From Candidatus Saccharimonadota bacterium (lineage in GTDB: Bacteria > Patescibacteriota > Saccharimonadia > Saccharimonadales > Saccharimonadaceae): a stretch of DNA of 49,817 bases. Position 1 is the first letter of the stretch, and every line of letters starts with the position of its first letter. The position numbers and the translations under genes are program-made. The stretch lies in assembly GCA_020428315.1 (NCBI GenBank), contig JAGQNA010000005.1, positions 7,937-57,753 on the forward strand, written 5' to 3'. The notes under the pieces were generated by a model. That model made no database searches. It saw only the letters and a program-made list of their open reading frames with translations, and was not told the origin of the DNA. Below are positions 7,566-16,894 of the stretch, one piece after another.

Positions 7566-9344
7566 ATGCGTATTGCCGACAGAACTATGGAGGCGCTCCT
7601 AAAACAGGGTGGGACGCTGACCGATGAAGACCTGGCTGAGCTTGTTGAACAAGCCTCACGTTCAAGACGCCCCTTGCAGGAAGTGGCTCTTCAAAAAGAG
7701 GCCATTAAAGAGTTAGATCTTGCGAAAGCATTTGCCGAGTACATCAATATCCCGTTTGTTTCAGTTGAACCAAAGGACATTCCATCAGATGTTCTGAGTA
7801 GAATACCTGAAAGAATTGCCAGGCAATATAACGCGATACTCTTTAAGGTTGATAACGATGGTAAATGTCACTTGGCCATGGATGATCCAGATGATATCCA
7901 AGCAGTAAACTTTATCGAAAAACAAATTGGAAATAATATAAAACTATATCTGGCTACCAGGGAGAACATCCTTACTTGTCTTGAAAATTATTCTGGTGAT
8001 GTTGATAAGAAGTTGAATGACGTAATTGACGTTCAGCGTGAAGATGATGCCTCAAGCCAAAAAGTTACCGAAGATGACATCGCGGAAGATTCACCGATCG
8101 CTAAAACAATCAATCTTTTACTTGAGTATGCGATCAAATCAAGCGCAAGTGATATACACATAGAACCACGTGAAGGCTACGTACAAATACGTTATCGTGT
8201 CGACGGCGCCCTAAAAGAGGTAAACCGACTACCTAGAAACGTACTTGGCGCACTGGTAAGTCGAATTAAAATTCTTTCAAACCTGAAGATCGATGAACGT
8301 CGTGTACCACAAGATGGGCGCTTCAAGATCAGGCTCGGTGGTAAACAATACGCATTTCGTGTTTCAACTCTACCAATTGCCGATGGAGAAAAAATTGTTA
8401 TGCGTATTTTGAACGAAAGCAACCAAGCAATCACTCTTGAAGAATTAGGCTATTGGGGTAAATCAATTCGTACTATCAAGGATGCACTAACTGAATCGAA
8501 TGGTATTGTGTTAGTCACTGGACCTACAGGCTCCGGAAAATCTACTAGCCTTTTTAGTGTATTAACGATGCTAAATCAACCCGATGTTAACATATCAACT
8601 ATCGAAGATCCTGTAGAGTACAAAGTACCAGGTGTAAACCAAACACAAACCAACGCTAAAGCAGGGATGACATTCGCTAGTGGCTTGCGGGCCCTATTGC
8701 GGCAAGACCCAAATATCATAATGGTAGGTGAGATTCGAGACGGGGAAACAGCGAATCTTGGCGTACAAGCGGCTCTAACGGGCCACCTAGTATTTAGTAC
8801 GCTCCACACCAATAACGCTGCAACTTGTTTACCACGACTGCTTGACATGCAAATTGAACCATTTCTAATAGCTAGTACTGTAAGGGCAGTAGTCGGGCAG
8901 CGCCTCGTACGCCGTTTATGCATGAATTGTCGTCAACAATACCAGCCAGATGATATCGAAATAAAAAGCTTCTATGAGTCATTCAAGATTAGTCCCGAAG
9001 AGCTTTCAGCGCTTCATAAGCTTGAAGAAGAGGCTGCAAATGATAACATTGGCGGAGATACTCCGCTTGGCACTAATGATCAAACTATTGTTAATCTTTT
9101 CAAACCGTCTGATCACGGCTGCGATGAATGTCATGGTAGCGGATTTAAAGGCCGAGTTGGAATTTACGAAGTCTTAGGTAACTCACCAAAGATTGAGAAA
9201 TTAATTATGGCAAACGCTACTGCAACCGATATTCAAAATCAAGCGATCGAAGAAGGTATGGTCACCATGCAGGTCGACGGCATTATTAAAGCGTTCAGGG
9301 GTATCACGACTCTTGAAGAAGTACTAAGGGCAACGAAAGAGTAA
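7566..9344 (+). CDS. pilB: PilB, type IV pilus extension ATPase
   Basis: 592 residues. An N-terminal MshEN/GspE-N domain (about 1-150) precedes the ATPase. Walker A GPTGSGKST is at residues 319-327, Walker B is IIMVGEIRD (about 384-392), and the His box TGHLVFSTLHTNNA follows. A zinc-type tetracysteine is formed by CMNC (452-455) and CDEC (519-522). PilB powers assembly of pilin subunits into the fibre at the inner membrane. It opens a tight operon with pilC (3-base gap). No retraction ATPase pilT or prepilin peptidase pilD is in the window. Confidence 0.95.
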   Translation: MRIADRTMEALLKQGGTLTDEDLAELVEQASRSRRPLQEVALQKEAIKELDLAKAFAEYINIPFVSVEPKDIPSDVLSRIPERIARQYNAILFKVDNDGKCHLAMDDPDDIQAVNFIEKQIGNNIKLYLATRENILTCLENYSGDVDKKLNDVIDVQREDDASSQKVTEDDIAEDSPIAKTINLLLEYAIKSSASDIHIEPREGYVQIRYRVDGALKEVNRLPRNVLGALVSRIKILSNLKIDERRVPQDGRFKIRLGGKQYAFRVSTLPIADGEKIVMRILNESNQAITLEELGYWGKSIRTIKDALTESNGIVLVTGPTGSGKSTSLFSVLTMLNQPDVNISTIEDPVEYKVPGVNQTQTNAKAGMTFASGLRALLRQDPNIIMVGEIRDGETANLGVQAALTGHLVFSTLHTNNAATCLPRLLDMQIEPFLIASTVRAVVGQRLVRRLCMNCRQQYQPDDIEIKSFYESFKISPEELSALHKLEEEAANDNIGGDTPLGTNDQTIVNLFKPSDHGCDECHGSGFKGRVGIYEVLGNSPKIEKLIMANATATDIQNQAIEEGMVTMQVDGIIKAFRGITTLEEVLRATKE

Positions 9345-9347
9345 ATT

Positions 9348-10562
9348 ATGACAACTTTTTCATATCAAGCAATAAAAAAAGATGGGTCGAGCGTTTCTGG
9401 AAATGTCGAAGCAAGCGAAAGAGCAACCGCAATTGAAACATTAACTAAGCAAGGACTCAGACCACTGACAATCAATGAGAAGAAATCTGGACCAGTCAAG
9501 CTTTCTCTTGGTGGCAAAAAAGTAAAATCTGACGATCTTGTAATCTTTACTCGAGAGCTTAGCGCAATGGTTAGTGCTGGGGTCCCCTTGCTGCGGTCAT
9601 TAAACTCCCTCGAGGAGCATAGTGAAAACCGTGCCCTACAAACTATTTTAAAGGATATCGTTTCCGACGTTGAAGGAGGTGCACAGCTAGCCGATGCATT
9701 AGAAAAACATCCAAGAACATTCAATAACGTTTACGTCAATATGATACGAGCTGGCGAGGCTGCTGGTATCCTCGATGATATCCTGAAACGAATAGCCCTG
9801 CAGCAAGAGAAAAACGCAACAATTAGAAAAAAGATTAAGAGTGCGATGACTTACCCAATGGTACTCATTAGTATTACAATCCTTGCCTTCTTTGGCCTGA
9901 TGATTTTTGTTATTCCTCAAATTGGTAAAATTATAAAAGACTTGGGTGGTGAAGATGCAAAACTACCAATGCTTACCACTATCATGTTGAATATCAGCAG
10001 TATGATTATTTCCTACTGGTGGATTGTTTTGCCGATGCTAGCTGGCTCTGTTTTTATGCTCTTGCGATTTATTGGCACCCCGAAAGGTCAGAGAATATTT
10101 CATAATATAATTTTGAAGCTGCCTGGGATTAATTCAATTATACGAAAAGTGGCTGTCGCTCGTTTTGCGAGAACTTTCTCAGCTCTAATGGGTGCGGGTG
10201 TCTCGGTACTTGAATCATTAGACGTTACCGCTCATGCAATTGGCAATAAGCTCTACGAAGAAGCTTTAATAGATGCAATCGAGCAAGTAAAGCAAGGTGC
10301 TGAATTATCCAAGATTATTGAAAAGAATAAACTTTTTCCATCAATTGTTGCTCAAATGTTATCTGTTGGAGAGGAGACAGGCCAAACTGATCAAGTACTC
10401 GTAAAGGTTGCCGACTTCTACGAGGAAGAAGTAGATGTCGCTATCGATGGCTTAAGCTCAATTATTGAACCGGTTATGATTGTTACCATGGGTGCCATGG
10501 TAGGATTAATCGCTGCTAGTGTTATGATGCCTATTGCCAACTTATCAAATACAATCAAGTAG
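9348..10562 (+). CDS. pilC: PilC, type IV pilus platform protein
   Basis: 404 residues, the normal length. Two T2SF domains with the repeated pattern FTRELSAMVSAGVPLLRSL and FARTFSALMGAGVSVLESL, each followed by a helix-rich stretch and a membrane hairpin. The C-terminal domain carries SVGEETGQTDQVL and ends with a membrane helix near 375-395. PilC is the inner-membrane platform turned by PilB. It follows pilB by 3 bases. Confidence 0.95.
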   Translation: MTTFSYQAIKKDGSSVSGNVEASERATAIETLTKQGLRPLTINEKKSGPVKLSLGGKKVKSDDLVIFTRELSAMVSAGVPLLRSLNSLEEHSENRALQTILKDIVSDVEGGAQLADALEKHPRTFNNVYVNMIRAGEAAGILDDILKRIALQQEKNATIRKKIKSAMTYPMVLISITILAFFGLMIFVIPQIGKIIKDLGGEDAKLPMLTTIMLNISSMIISYWWIVLPMLAGSVFMLLRFIGTPKGQRIFHNIILKLPGINSIIRKVAVARFARTFSALMGAGVSVLESLDVTAHAIGNKLYEEALIDAIEQVKQGAELSKIIEKNKLFPSIVAQMLSVGEETGQTDQVLVKVADFYEEEVDVAIDGLSSIIEPVMIVTMGAMVGLIAASVMMPIANLSNTIK

Positions 10563-10595
10563 TCATTTAAGATAGTCAAACCGCTAATGTTTTAG

Positions 10596-10601
10596 TATAC
10601 T
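10596..10601 (+). promoter_or_regulatory. Possible internal promoter before pilM
   Basis: TATACT 24 bases upstream of the pilM GTG, followed by GGAAGGA at 10607-10613, the likely ribosome-binding site. Unlike most starts here this one has a short leader. Confidence 0.4.
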
Positions 10602-10625
10602 ATATTGGAAGGAATATAAATAAGA

Positions 10626-11678
10626 GTGCCAAAATTATACTATAAAGATAAACCAGTCATCGGCATAGACATCAATCAAACAGGCATTAAGGTAATGGCG
10701 GTTGATGTTAAGAAGTGGCTTGTCAGCGCCTACGGCTCAATTGATTTAGATCCTGCAAAAGCAACAAAATCCCTCGAGGGAGATGGCACATATATCAAAG
10801 AGAGTCTGGCAGGTCTAATAGAGAATAATTTGGTTGGTAATCTACCTAGCAACCATGCAATCATGAGTGTGCCTGCTAGTAATTCATTTACACGAGCTTT
10901 CTCGATGCCAATTGAAATAGCAAAAAATATCGATAGTGCAATCGAGCTTGAAATTGACCAGTATATTCCGATCCCTGCTGCTTCTTTGTACGTTGACTAT
11001 GAGGTTATCAGTCAAAGCAAGGACAAGCTGGCTATATCAATGAGTGCTGCGCCAAAAAAACTTATTGATAACCTCATAGGTGCCGCGGAGGGCGTCAATC
11101 TTCGTGTCTGTGCGGTTGAACCAAGCACAAGCTCTGTTGCACGCTTACTAAACCGTACTGAAGACGGTCATCTACCAACAGTAATTATCGATATTGGACC
11201 AGCCTCGACAGATATCGCTATTCTTGATGACATCATAAAGGTAACTGGAAGCATAAGTCAAGGTGGCAACACCTTTACACTTGATATCGCTAAAAAACTT
11301 GGCGTCTCGCTTGAGAAGGCGCACCAATTAAAAATTATAAATGGCCTTTCCTATGGGCCACGTCAAAAAAAATTACGTGCTGCTCTTGAGCCCAGCTTAA
11401 ATGCAATTCTTAATGAAACTAGAAAAGTGATCCGCTATTACAATGAAAGGCTAGATACAAAAACTAAACTGGAGCAAGTATTAGTAGTGGGTGGAGGAAG
11501 TAATATTCCTGGGATCGGAGATTTTTTTACAAACTCCCTAGTTATGCCGGCCCGTGTAGCTAGCCCATGGCAAAAACTAAATTTTGGTAAATTGCCTCAA
11601 CCTGCAAAACAATTTCGACCACGATATATCACTGTAGCTGGTCTAGCTTCGATAGACCCAGAGGAAGTAAGACAATGA
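10626..11678 (+). CDS. pilM: PilM, actin-like pilus assembly protein
   Basis: 350 residues, starting at GTG. Actin/FtsA-type ATPase features: phosphate-1 loop VIGIDINQTGIKVMAVD, the central IIDIGPASTDIAIL (phosphate 2) and VLVVGGGSNIPGIGDFF (adenosine site). PilM is cytoplasmic and binds the N-terminal tail of PilN. The INLLP motif that PilM normally binds is present at the start of the next gene. Overlaps pilN by 4 bases. Confidence 0.93.
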   Translation: MPKLYYKDKPVIGIDINQTGIKVMAVDVKKWLVSAYGSIDLDPAKATKSLEGDGTYIKESLAGLIENNLVGNLPSNHAIMSVPASNSFTRAFSMPIEIAKNIDSAIELEIDQYIPIPAASLYVDYEVISQSKDKLAISMSAAPKKLIDNLIGAAEGVNLRVCAVEPSTSSVARLLNRTEDGHLPTVIIDIGPASTDIAILDDIIKVTGSISQGGNTFTLDIAKKLGVSLEKAHQLKIINGLSYGPRQKKLRAALEPSLNAILNETRKVIRYYNERLDTKTKLEQVLVVGGGSNIPGIGDFFTNSLVMPARVASPWQKLNFGKLPQPAKQFRPRYITVAGLASIDPEEVRQ

Positions 11679-12259
11679 TCAACCTATTACCTGACAATAA
11701 CCGAAAAGAAATACACGCTGGTTATGCAAATTATATACTTATTCGTTATATTTTTATGGTATTCATCGCGATAATTGTCCTTGCTAGCATAATAGTTATG
11801 GCCTACGTTGTTCAATTAAGCATGCATGCCTCAGCAGAGGAGCGGGTCGCAAGTGCAGAAAAAGACGCAGCTAGGTTTTCATCCACAGTTAGTGAATCAG
11901 AAAAATTTAAATCCAACCTAGCAACAGCAAAACAAATACTAGATAAGGAAGTTAAATATTCAAAACTCATACTAATGATAGCTGAGGTGCTACCTAAAGG
12001 CGTCTATATTGATAGTCTTACGTTAGATTCAAAATCACTCGGTACGCCGATTACACTATCGGCACATACTAAGACGATGAAAGATGCTGTCAATCTTAAG
12101 TCAAGATTCGAAAATAACAAAAAATTATTCTCAGATGTACATTTTCAATCAATAACCCCACAGGAAACATCAGATAATAACTCAGGTGGATCTACATCAG
12201 CCAACACCCATCCAATTCAGGTGCTGATCAATGTAACTATAAATAAAGGAGTGATGTAG
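11675..12259 (+). CDS. pilN: PilN, pilus inner-membrane alignment protein
   Basis: 194 residues: cytoplasmic MINLLPDNNRKE tail (the PilM-binding motif), one membrane helix (about 25-48), a coiled-coil (about 55-90), then a ferredoxin-like periplasmic or extracytoplasmic domain ending in a Ser/Gly/Asn-rich linker. It overlaps pilM by 4 bases and abuts pilO directly (TAG then ATG). Confidence 0.9.
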   Translation: MINLLPDNNRKEIHAGYANYILIRYIFMVFIAIIVLASIIVMAYVVQLSMHASAEERVASAEKDAARFSSTVSESEKFKSNLATAKQILDKEVKYSKLILMIAEVLPKGVYIDSLTLDSKSLGTPITLSAHTKTMKDAVNLKSRFENNKKLFSDVHFQSITPQETSDNNSGGSTSANTHPIQVLINVTINKGVM

Positions 12260-12916
12260 ATGAAGTCTGCCAAGATGAATGCTCAGCTCTTTCGTATTGT
12301 TCTAGTGTTATGTCTTATTGCATTAATTGGTCTTGGGTCTGCTGGATTCTACTTTGTACAAAATCTACTTAGGACTAAATCACAAGAAATTAGTAAACTA
12401 AATAGCGAGGCATCAGCTAGCGAGGAGAAGCTGAGTGCACTAAGTAAGATGAAAGTTTATTTAGACGAACATAAATCAAGCCAGGACAAGGCAGAACATA
12501 TCGTTGCAGAGAGTAAAAAATATAAGTATCAAAATGATATTATCGATTCACTTTCAAAAATTGCTGCTGAAAGCGGCATAAATATAGTTAGTTATACTTT
12601 TGTTGAAGGAGCTTCAGCAGCGCCTACAGCTGGCACGACACCGGCACCTGGGCCTGCTACATCTCCAACAAGTCCAGCTGGAAACGCAGATTCTGCTACC
12701 CCAGTATCAACGTTGAAGTCAAAGTCTGTTACCGCTGCTATAAAAAGCCCTGTTCCCTACAAGAATCTTATTACTTTTATCCGTAAGATTGAGGGAAATA
12801 GTAAAAAAATGCAGATATCAAACGTTAGTATAAGTCGATCAGCAGCTGACAGCAAACAAGCCAATAACCAGGCAGTGAGTTCCGACTCATTCTTGATAGA
12901 GGTGTACGTAAGGTAA
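12260..12916 (+). CDS. pilO: PilO-like pilus assembly protein
   Basis: 218 residues: one membrane helix (about 12-34), a coiled-coil region (38-70), a small alpha/beta domain, and an Ala/Pro/Thr/Ser-rich insertion of about 35 residues near 112-150 that splits it. Position right after pilN and the topology make PilO the best call. The low-complexity insertion is unusual for PilO. Confidence 0.8.
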   Translation: MKSAKMNAQLFRIVLVLCLIALIGLGSAGFYFVQNLLRTKSQEISKLNSEASASEEKLSALSKMKVYLDEHKSSQDKAEHIVAESKKYKYQNDIIDSLSKIAAESGINIVSYTFVEGASAAPTAGTTPAPGPATSPTSPAGNADSATPVSTLKSKSVTAAIKSPVPYKNLITFIRKIEGNSKKMQISNVSISRSAADSKQANNQAVSSDSFLIEVYVR

Positions 12917-12918
12917 CT

Positions 12919-13206
12919 ATGAAAAAATCGCTTGACTTATCCTCAATAGCTAAAAGTATTACTCACTTTTTTGGTAGATATCATGCGTTAATATTCTTTA
13001 TTCTAATTGGCTCCCTGCTAGCGGTAGGACTTCTAATCACCATCAGCATCGTCACAGCCACGGACAGTGTTAGCCCTCAAGATACAGCTACCACAGTACA
13101 AGGATTCGACGAGAATACAATCGACAGGATTGACTCCCTGAAGAATGCTAATGATAAACTAGAGCCATTGCCAAATGGAAGAGTAAACCCATTCTACGAT
13201 GAATAG
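12919..13206 (+). CDS. Small single-pass membrane protein of the pil operon
   Basis: 95 residues: short cytoplasmic N-terminus, one strong membrane helix (about 24-48), then a polar tail ending GRVNPFYDE. It follows pilO by 2 bases, so it is co-translated with the pilus alignment complex. The terminal R-x-N-P-F resembles the R-x-D-P-F segment of PilP, suggesting a shrunken PilP analogue (inference). No lipobox is visible. Confidence 0.7.
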   Translation: MKKSLDLSSIAKSITHFFGRYHALIFFILIGSLLAVGLLITISIVTATDSVSPQDTATTVQGFDENTIDRIDSLKNANDKLEPLPNGRVNPFYDE

Positions 13207-13230
13207 TTGCGGCTATAAACGATAAGAGAG

Positions 13231-13236
13231 TATACT
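13231..13236 (+). promoter_or_regulatory. -10 box (TATACT) for the PRC-barrel gene
   Basis: TATACT ends 6 bases before the ATG at 13243. It gives the PRC-barrel gene its own leaderless promoter after the pil operon. Confidence 0.55.
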
Positions 13237-13242
13237 AAGCTT

Positions 13243-13818
13243 ATGCTGATCGCTCGAGATAAATTTATTAAAACACCTGTCATGAGCTTACAGACAGGCG
13301 GTAAATTAGCCGAAACCACCAGGATAATAATCAACCCGCATAATTTATCTGTTATGGCTTTCGAGCTCCGTGGATCTTTGCTGAGTGATGATAAAGTATT
13401 CTTACTTGTCCAGGATATTCGAGAATACAGTAGTCTTGGCTTAATAGTTGACAGTAACGACGAATTTGTATTGTTAGATGATATCATAAAGCTAAAAGAG
13501 GTGTATAATTTAAATTTTCATCTTATGGGTCTATCCGCCTACGACACCAAAAAAACTAAATTAGGTAAGGTAATCAATTATTCACTAGAGCCGCACAGCT
13601 TCTTAATAAAACAACTTAATATTAAACGTCCCCTACTGAAGAGCTTCGTAGATACGGAATTAATAATTGACAGAACCCAGGTAGTTGAAGTAAATAGAAC
13701 TTCAATTATTATAGAAAGTGATGATCGCCAGCCTAGTCCAGCTAAAAAATCTACTACTGTCTATGCTAATCCATTTAGGAGCACCTCCCCTCAAGCTGAA
13801 GTGATCCAGCCTAAGTAA
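13243..13818 (+). CDS. PRC-barrel domain protein
   Basis: 191 residues. Two beta-rich modules of about 75 residues: the first begins LIARDKFIKTPVMSL and has IIINPHNLSVMAFELRG; the second starts HLMGLSAYDTKKTKLGKVINYSLEP and has FLIKQLNIKRP. Both match the PRC-barrel pattern (G-x-x-[LV]-G-x-V-x-[DN]). The tail is Ser/Pro/Lys-rich. PRC barrels bind partners in RNA processing, photosynthesis or cell division; no specific role is claimed. It lies next to the pilus operon and converges with recX, the two overlapping by 8 bases. Confidence 0.75.
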   Translation: MLIARDKFIKTPVMSLQTGGKLAETTRIIINPHNLSVMAFELRGSLLSDDKVFLLVQDIREYSSLGLIVDSNDEFVLLDDIIKLKEVYNLNFHLMGLSAYDTKKTKLGKVINYSLEPHSFLIKQLNIKRPLLKSFVDTELIIDRTQVVEVNRTSIIIESDDRQPSPAKKSTTVYANPFRSTSPQAEVIQPK

Positions 13819-14473
13819 GATTACTTTGGAATTCTTTAATAGTGTCTTTAATGTCATCATACCCAAATCCATTGCGAGCTAGGTATTGAACTAATTTTTG
13901 CTTATCCTCATATTTATAGTATTTTTTTCTAATTACTTTCTGCAGCTCTGAGAGATCATCTCGTGTTGATTGGCTGAACTGGTCATCGATAATTGAACCT
14001 GCAACACCTTTAGCTATTAACTCTGACCGAAGTTTTCTTAGGCTAGTTCCTTTTTTTATATTACGATTCTCGATCCATAGCTTTGTAAATTTAACATCAT
14101 CTAGGTATCCTTTACTTACTAGCTCTGTGAAGACCCTATCTAAAATACTCTGGCTAATACCTGGTCTAGTTCTTAACTCACCACTGTTTCTGTCTTTATA
14201 TCTTCTGTCTATGGCTTTGCGGCTCAAATAATCCCGTACTTCTTTCTTGCTTCGTGGTCGTATGAGACAAAAATCAAGAGCTCTGGTATACAATTTACCG
14301 AATTCGCTTTCACTCTTTAATAGCTCAAGCTTTTCACCGCTTAGAACTTGGTCTACCTTAAGGCTATAGTTAGCAAGCTGTGGGATTGTTAGACTAAAGC
14401 TATAACTTCCATCAATTGCTACATTCACACGGCCCGGATTATTTTGCTGAACTGATATGCTAGTTATTTTCAT
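13811..14473 (-). CDS. recX: RecX, RecA regulator
   Basis: 220 residues from the ATG at 14473, chosen because AAAGGAAG sits 7 bases upstream; the earlier ATG at 14500 has no such site. An N-terminal beta-rich part (MKITSISVQQ to QVLSGEKLE) is followed by the three-helix RecX repeats: SKKEVRDYLSRK, VSKGYLDDVKFTKLWIENR, GTSLRKLRSELIAKGV and YLARNGFGYDDIKDTI. RecX binds and modulates RecA filaments. It follows recA by 81 bases on the same strand. Confidence 0.9.
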   Translation of the reverse strand: MKITSISVQQNNPGRVNVAIDGSYSFSLTIPQLANYSLKVDQVLSGEKLELLKSESEFGKLYTRALDFCLIRPRSKKEVRDYLSRKAIDRRYKDRNSGELRTRPGISQSILDRVFTELVSKGYLDDVKFTKLWIENRNIKKGTSLRKLRSELIAKGVAGSIIDDQFSQSTRDDLSELQKVIRKKYYKYEDKQKLVQYLARNGFGYDDIKDTIKEFQSNLT

Positions 14474-14554
14474 ACTATCGCTTCCTTTGGTATTGGTCAT
14501 TGGCTCAACACAAACAACCGAGATCTAACTAACTACACTATTTACCCCAGCAAC

Positions 14555-15586
14555 TTAGACTTCTTGTTCAGCAACCTTCTTGCGGACCAGACTATCAATG
14601 TCCTTTAAAGCTTTAGGATTAGTTTTTAGATACTCCTTAGTTTTATCGCGACCCTGTCCGATTGTTTCACCGCCATATTTGTAGAATGCACCAGATTTCT
14701 CAACAATACCGTGTAGAGCCGCAAGGTCCAAGATGTCGCCAGTGTTACTAATACCCTCATTATACATAATATCGAATTCAGCGACTCTAAACGGCGGTGC
14801 TATCTTATTCTTAACTACCTTAACCTTGGTGCGATTTCCTTTAATATCATCACCTACTTTGATTTGACCAATCCGTCGAATATCTAGACGAACCGAAGCG
14901 TAAAATTTTAAAGCGTTACCACCGGTAGTAGTCTCAGGATTACCAAACATTACACCGATTTTCATGCGAATCTGATTAATAAATATAACAGTGGCTTTTG
15001 ATTTATTAATTATACCTGTAAGTTTACGTAACGCTTGGCTCATCAGACGTGCCTGTAGGCCCATATGGCTATCACCCATATCTCCATCAATTTCAGCCTG
15101 CGGCACCAGTGCTGCAACTGAGTCAACTACCACCAGATCGACCGCATTAGATCGCACTAGTGTTTCGGCTATCTCTAACGCTTGTTCACCATTATCGGGC
15201 TGACTGACTAGTAAGTTGTCAGTATCCACGCCAAGTCGCTTTGCATAGGCTGGATCAAGCGCATGCTCAGCATCAATGAAAGCCGCTGTACCACCCTTGC
15301 GCTGGACTTCGGCAATAGCATGTAGCGTCAAGGTTGTTTTACCTGAGCTTTCAGGACCATAAATTTCGATAATCCGGCCTTTTGGATAACCTCCCCCGAG
15401 TGCCAAATCTAAAGATAGTGCTCCGGACGGAATTAATTCTACGTTAACCGACGAATTATCACCAAGTTTGCGAATAGACCCGTCGCCAAATTGTTTGGTA
15501 ATTTGGTCCATTGCTAGCCCAAGTGCTTTCAATTTACTTTCTTGATTAGCATCGGTTTTCTGCGTAGAATCATCTTTCTTTGCCAT
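14555..15586 (-). CDS. recA: RecA recombinase
   Basis: 343 residues from the ATG at 15586, set by a perfect GGAGGT at 15594-15599; the more upstream ATG at 15622 is rejected. Walker A GPESSGKT is at residues 77-84, VDSVAALVP is the Walker B region, and [29 protein letters not shown] gives the L2 loop area. The C-terminal domain is short. RecA forms filaments on single-stranded DNA for strand exchange. No LexA gene is in the window. Confidence 0.97.
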   Translation of the reverse strand: MAKKDDSTQKTDANQESKLKALGLAMDQITKQFGDGSIRKLGDNSSVNVELIPSGALSLDLALGGGYPKGRIIEIYGPESSGKTTLTLHAIAEVQRKGGTAAFIDAEHALDPAYAKRLGVDTDNLLVSQPDNGEQALEIAETLVRSNAVDLVVVDSVAALVPQAEIDGDMGDSHMGLQARLMSQALRKLTGIINKSKATVIFINQIRMKIGVMFGNPETTTGGNALKFYASVRLDIRRIGQIKVGDDIKGNRTKVKVVKNKIAPPFRVAEFDIMYNEGISNTGDILDLAALHGIVEKSGAFYKYGGETIGQGRDKTKEYLKTNPKALKDIDSLVRKKVAEQEV

Positions 15587-15613
15587 ACTGTATACCTCCA
15601 TTGTTATAGTTCT

Positions 15614-15635
15614 ATTGTACAAGATTTGCTATACT
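15614..15635. promoter_or_regulatory. Back-to-back promoters for recA and the pilin-like gene
   Basis: Plus-strand TGC-TATACT at 15630-15635 ends 7 bases before the ATG at 15643. A minus-strand TACAAT at 15614-15619 lies 28 bases before the recA start. The two -10 boxes are separated by 10 bases. The recA box is the weaker call. Confidence 0.5.
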
Positions 15636-15642
15636 TATTCTA

Positions 15643-16029
15643 ATGAAACATCGCGGTTTTACAGTCATAGAAATCTTTTCTGTTATTTTAATAGCTATTG
15701 TCGTTGCTGTTGTGGTCTACACACAACTAACCAATCTGCAAATAACAAACCGTAATAATATCCGCAAATCAACTATAAACTCACTATATTATAATCTTGA
15801 GGATATATACTTCCCAAAACATAGATCTTATCCTCAGCAAATTACCAGTGAGACCCTGCCCGGTATAGACAATACGATCTTGACTGACCCTGATGGTCAT
15901 AGGCTTGGAACGAGTGAATCTAATTACAGGTATGAGCCAGTTAATTGTGTTGATGGAAAGTGTAAAGGCTATAAGTTACGAGCAATCTTAGAAAAAGAAG
16001 CTGATTTCGTTAAACAAAACCGTCAATAG
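15643..16029 (+). CDS. Type IV pilin-like protein (minor pilin)
   Basis: 128 residues. It opens MKHRGFTVIEIFSV: a prepilin cleavage site between Gly5 and Phe6, with the conserved Glu at position +5 of the mature protein, followed by a hydrophobic helix of about 20 residues. The C-terminal half has two Cys (CVDGKC) in a short loop. It would be cut by PilD and may serve as a minor pilin. It sits between recA and the PH-domain gene, away from the main pil operon. Confidence 0.82.
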   Translation: MKHRGFTVIEIFSVILIAIVVAVVVYTQLTNLQITNRNNIRKSTINSLYYNLEDIYFPKHRSYPQQITSETLPGIDNTILTDPDGHRLGTSESNYRYEPVNCVDGKCKGYKLRAILEKEADFVKQNRQ

Positions 16030-16042
16030 TAGAGTTATTAGG

Positions 16043-16894
16043 TTAATTGTCGTGAGATAAGGAAACTGGTCGACCATTCTTGAATGCCTCAACAGCGTCG
16101 TTTAAGATGGCAACTTGTTTTTTAGGATTCTCAACATAATGAAACTTGTAGGTAGTTTCCTCACCTTCTGTACTAAGTCGAATAGTACCAAAATCAAAGA
16201 TTGTTTCAAGGATATTAACTTTCTTAAAGCTAACATCTTCAATGCTGCCCAGGCTAACAGTTTGTTCGTGACGTGCAAATAGACTAGCCTGAATCTCCTG
16301 GATCACACTCTCATTTGTAAGAAAAAATCTATTTCGTTGATAAATCCAAACTGCAATGTATCCAAAAATAGACACCAGTATAGCAAACAGTGAGCTAATT
16401 AGCAGTATAGCATCATACGAAATAACTGTGTTTGATCCCATTTTTACCATCGTTTTCTCCATAAAGAATGGATAGCCTACAACTAAAGCTAGTATTAGAA
16501 TCAATACTATTGCAGTAGTGATTATTGGTATAGCTAGGCCAATTGGATGACGATGGACAACCAACAGAACATGCTCACCACTCGAAAGGTTTAGTGTTGG
16601 AAATAGACGTTTTGAACTCTCATGTTTTTGGATTATCTGATCGGATAATGGAATATTACTTGGCTCAACAGGGCGAATCATGTGTCTTACGTCCGGCTCA
16701 TTACTGAGTTGGACGCGCGTGACAGGATCAAAACCATAACCATCTTGTGAGATAGCGGCGTTTGTAACATGCGATGGAATCTCAGACCTTACGTTTGTAG
16801 TCGACTGTTTTGATGTAGACTCGGGCGGATGTGCATATAGTGGCCTTCCTTGAGCATCATACGCGACTGGACTATTATAATCTTGTGGATTCAT
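16043..16894 (-). CDS. Bacterial PH-domain membrane protein
   Basis: 283 residues from the ATG at 16894. The start is chosen because a TGG-TATAAT box ends 7 bases upstream; the earlier ATG at 16927 would precede that promoter. A long Pro/Ser-rich cytoplasmic region (1-110) leads to two membrane helices (about 122-143 and 162-185), then a bPH_2/DUF304 domain: [41 protein letters not shown]. The function is unknown. Its start lies inside the 3' end of ruvB (20-base overlap). Confidence 0.8.
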   Translation of the reverse strand: MNPQDYNSPVAYDAQGRPLYAHPPESTSKQSTTNVRSEIPSHVTNAAISQDGYGFDPVTRVQLSNEPDVRHMIRPVEPSNIPLSDQIIQKHESSKRLFPTLNLSSGEHVLLVVHRHPIGLAIPIITTAIVLILILALVVGYPFFMEKTMVKMGSNTVISYDAILLISSLFAILVSIFGYIAVWIYQRNRFFLTNESVIQEIQASLFARHEQTVSLGSIEDVSFKKVNILETIFDFGTIRLSTEGEETTYKFHYVENPKKQVAILNDAVEAFKNGRPVSLSHDN

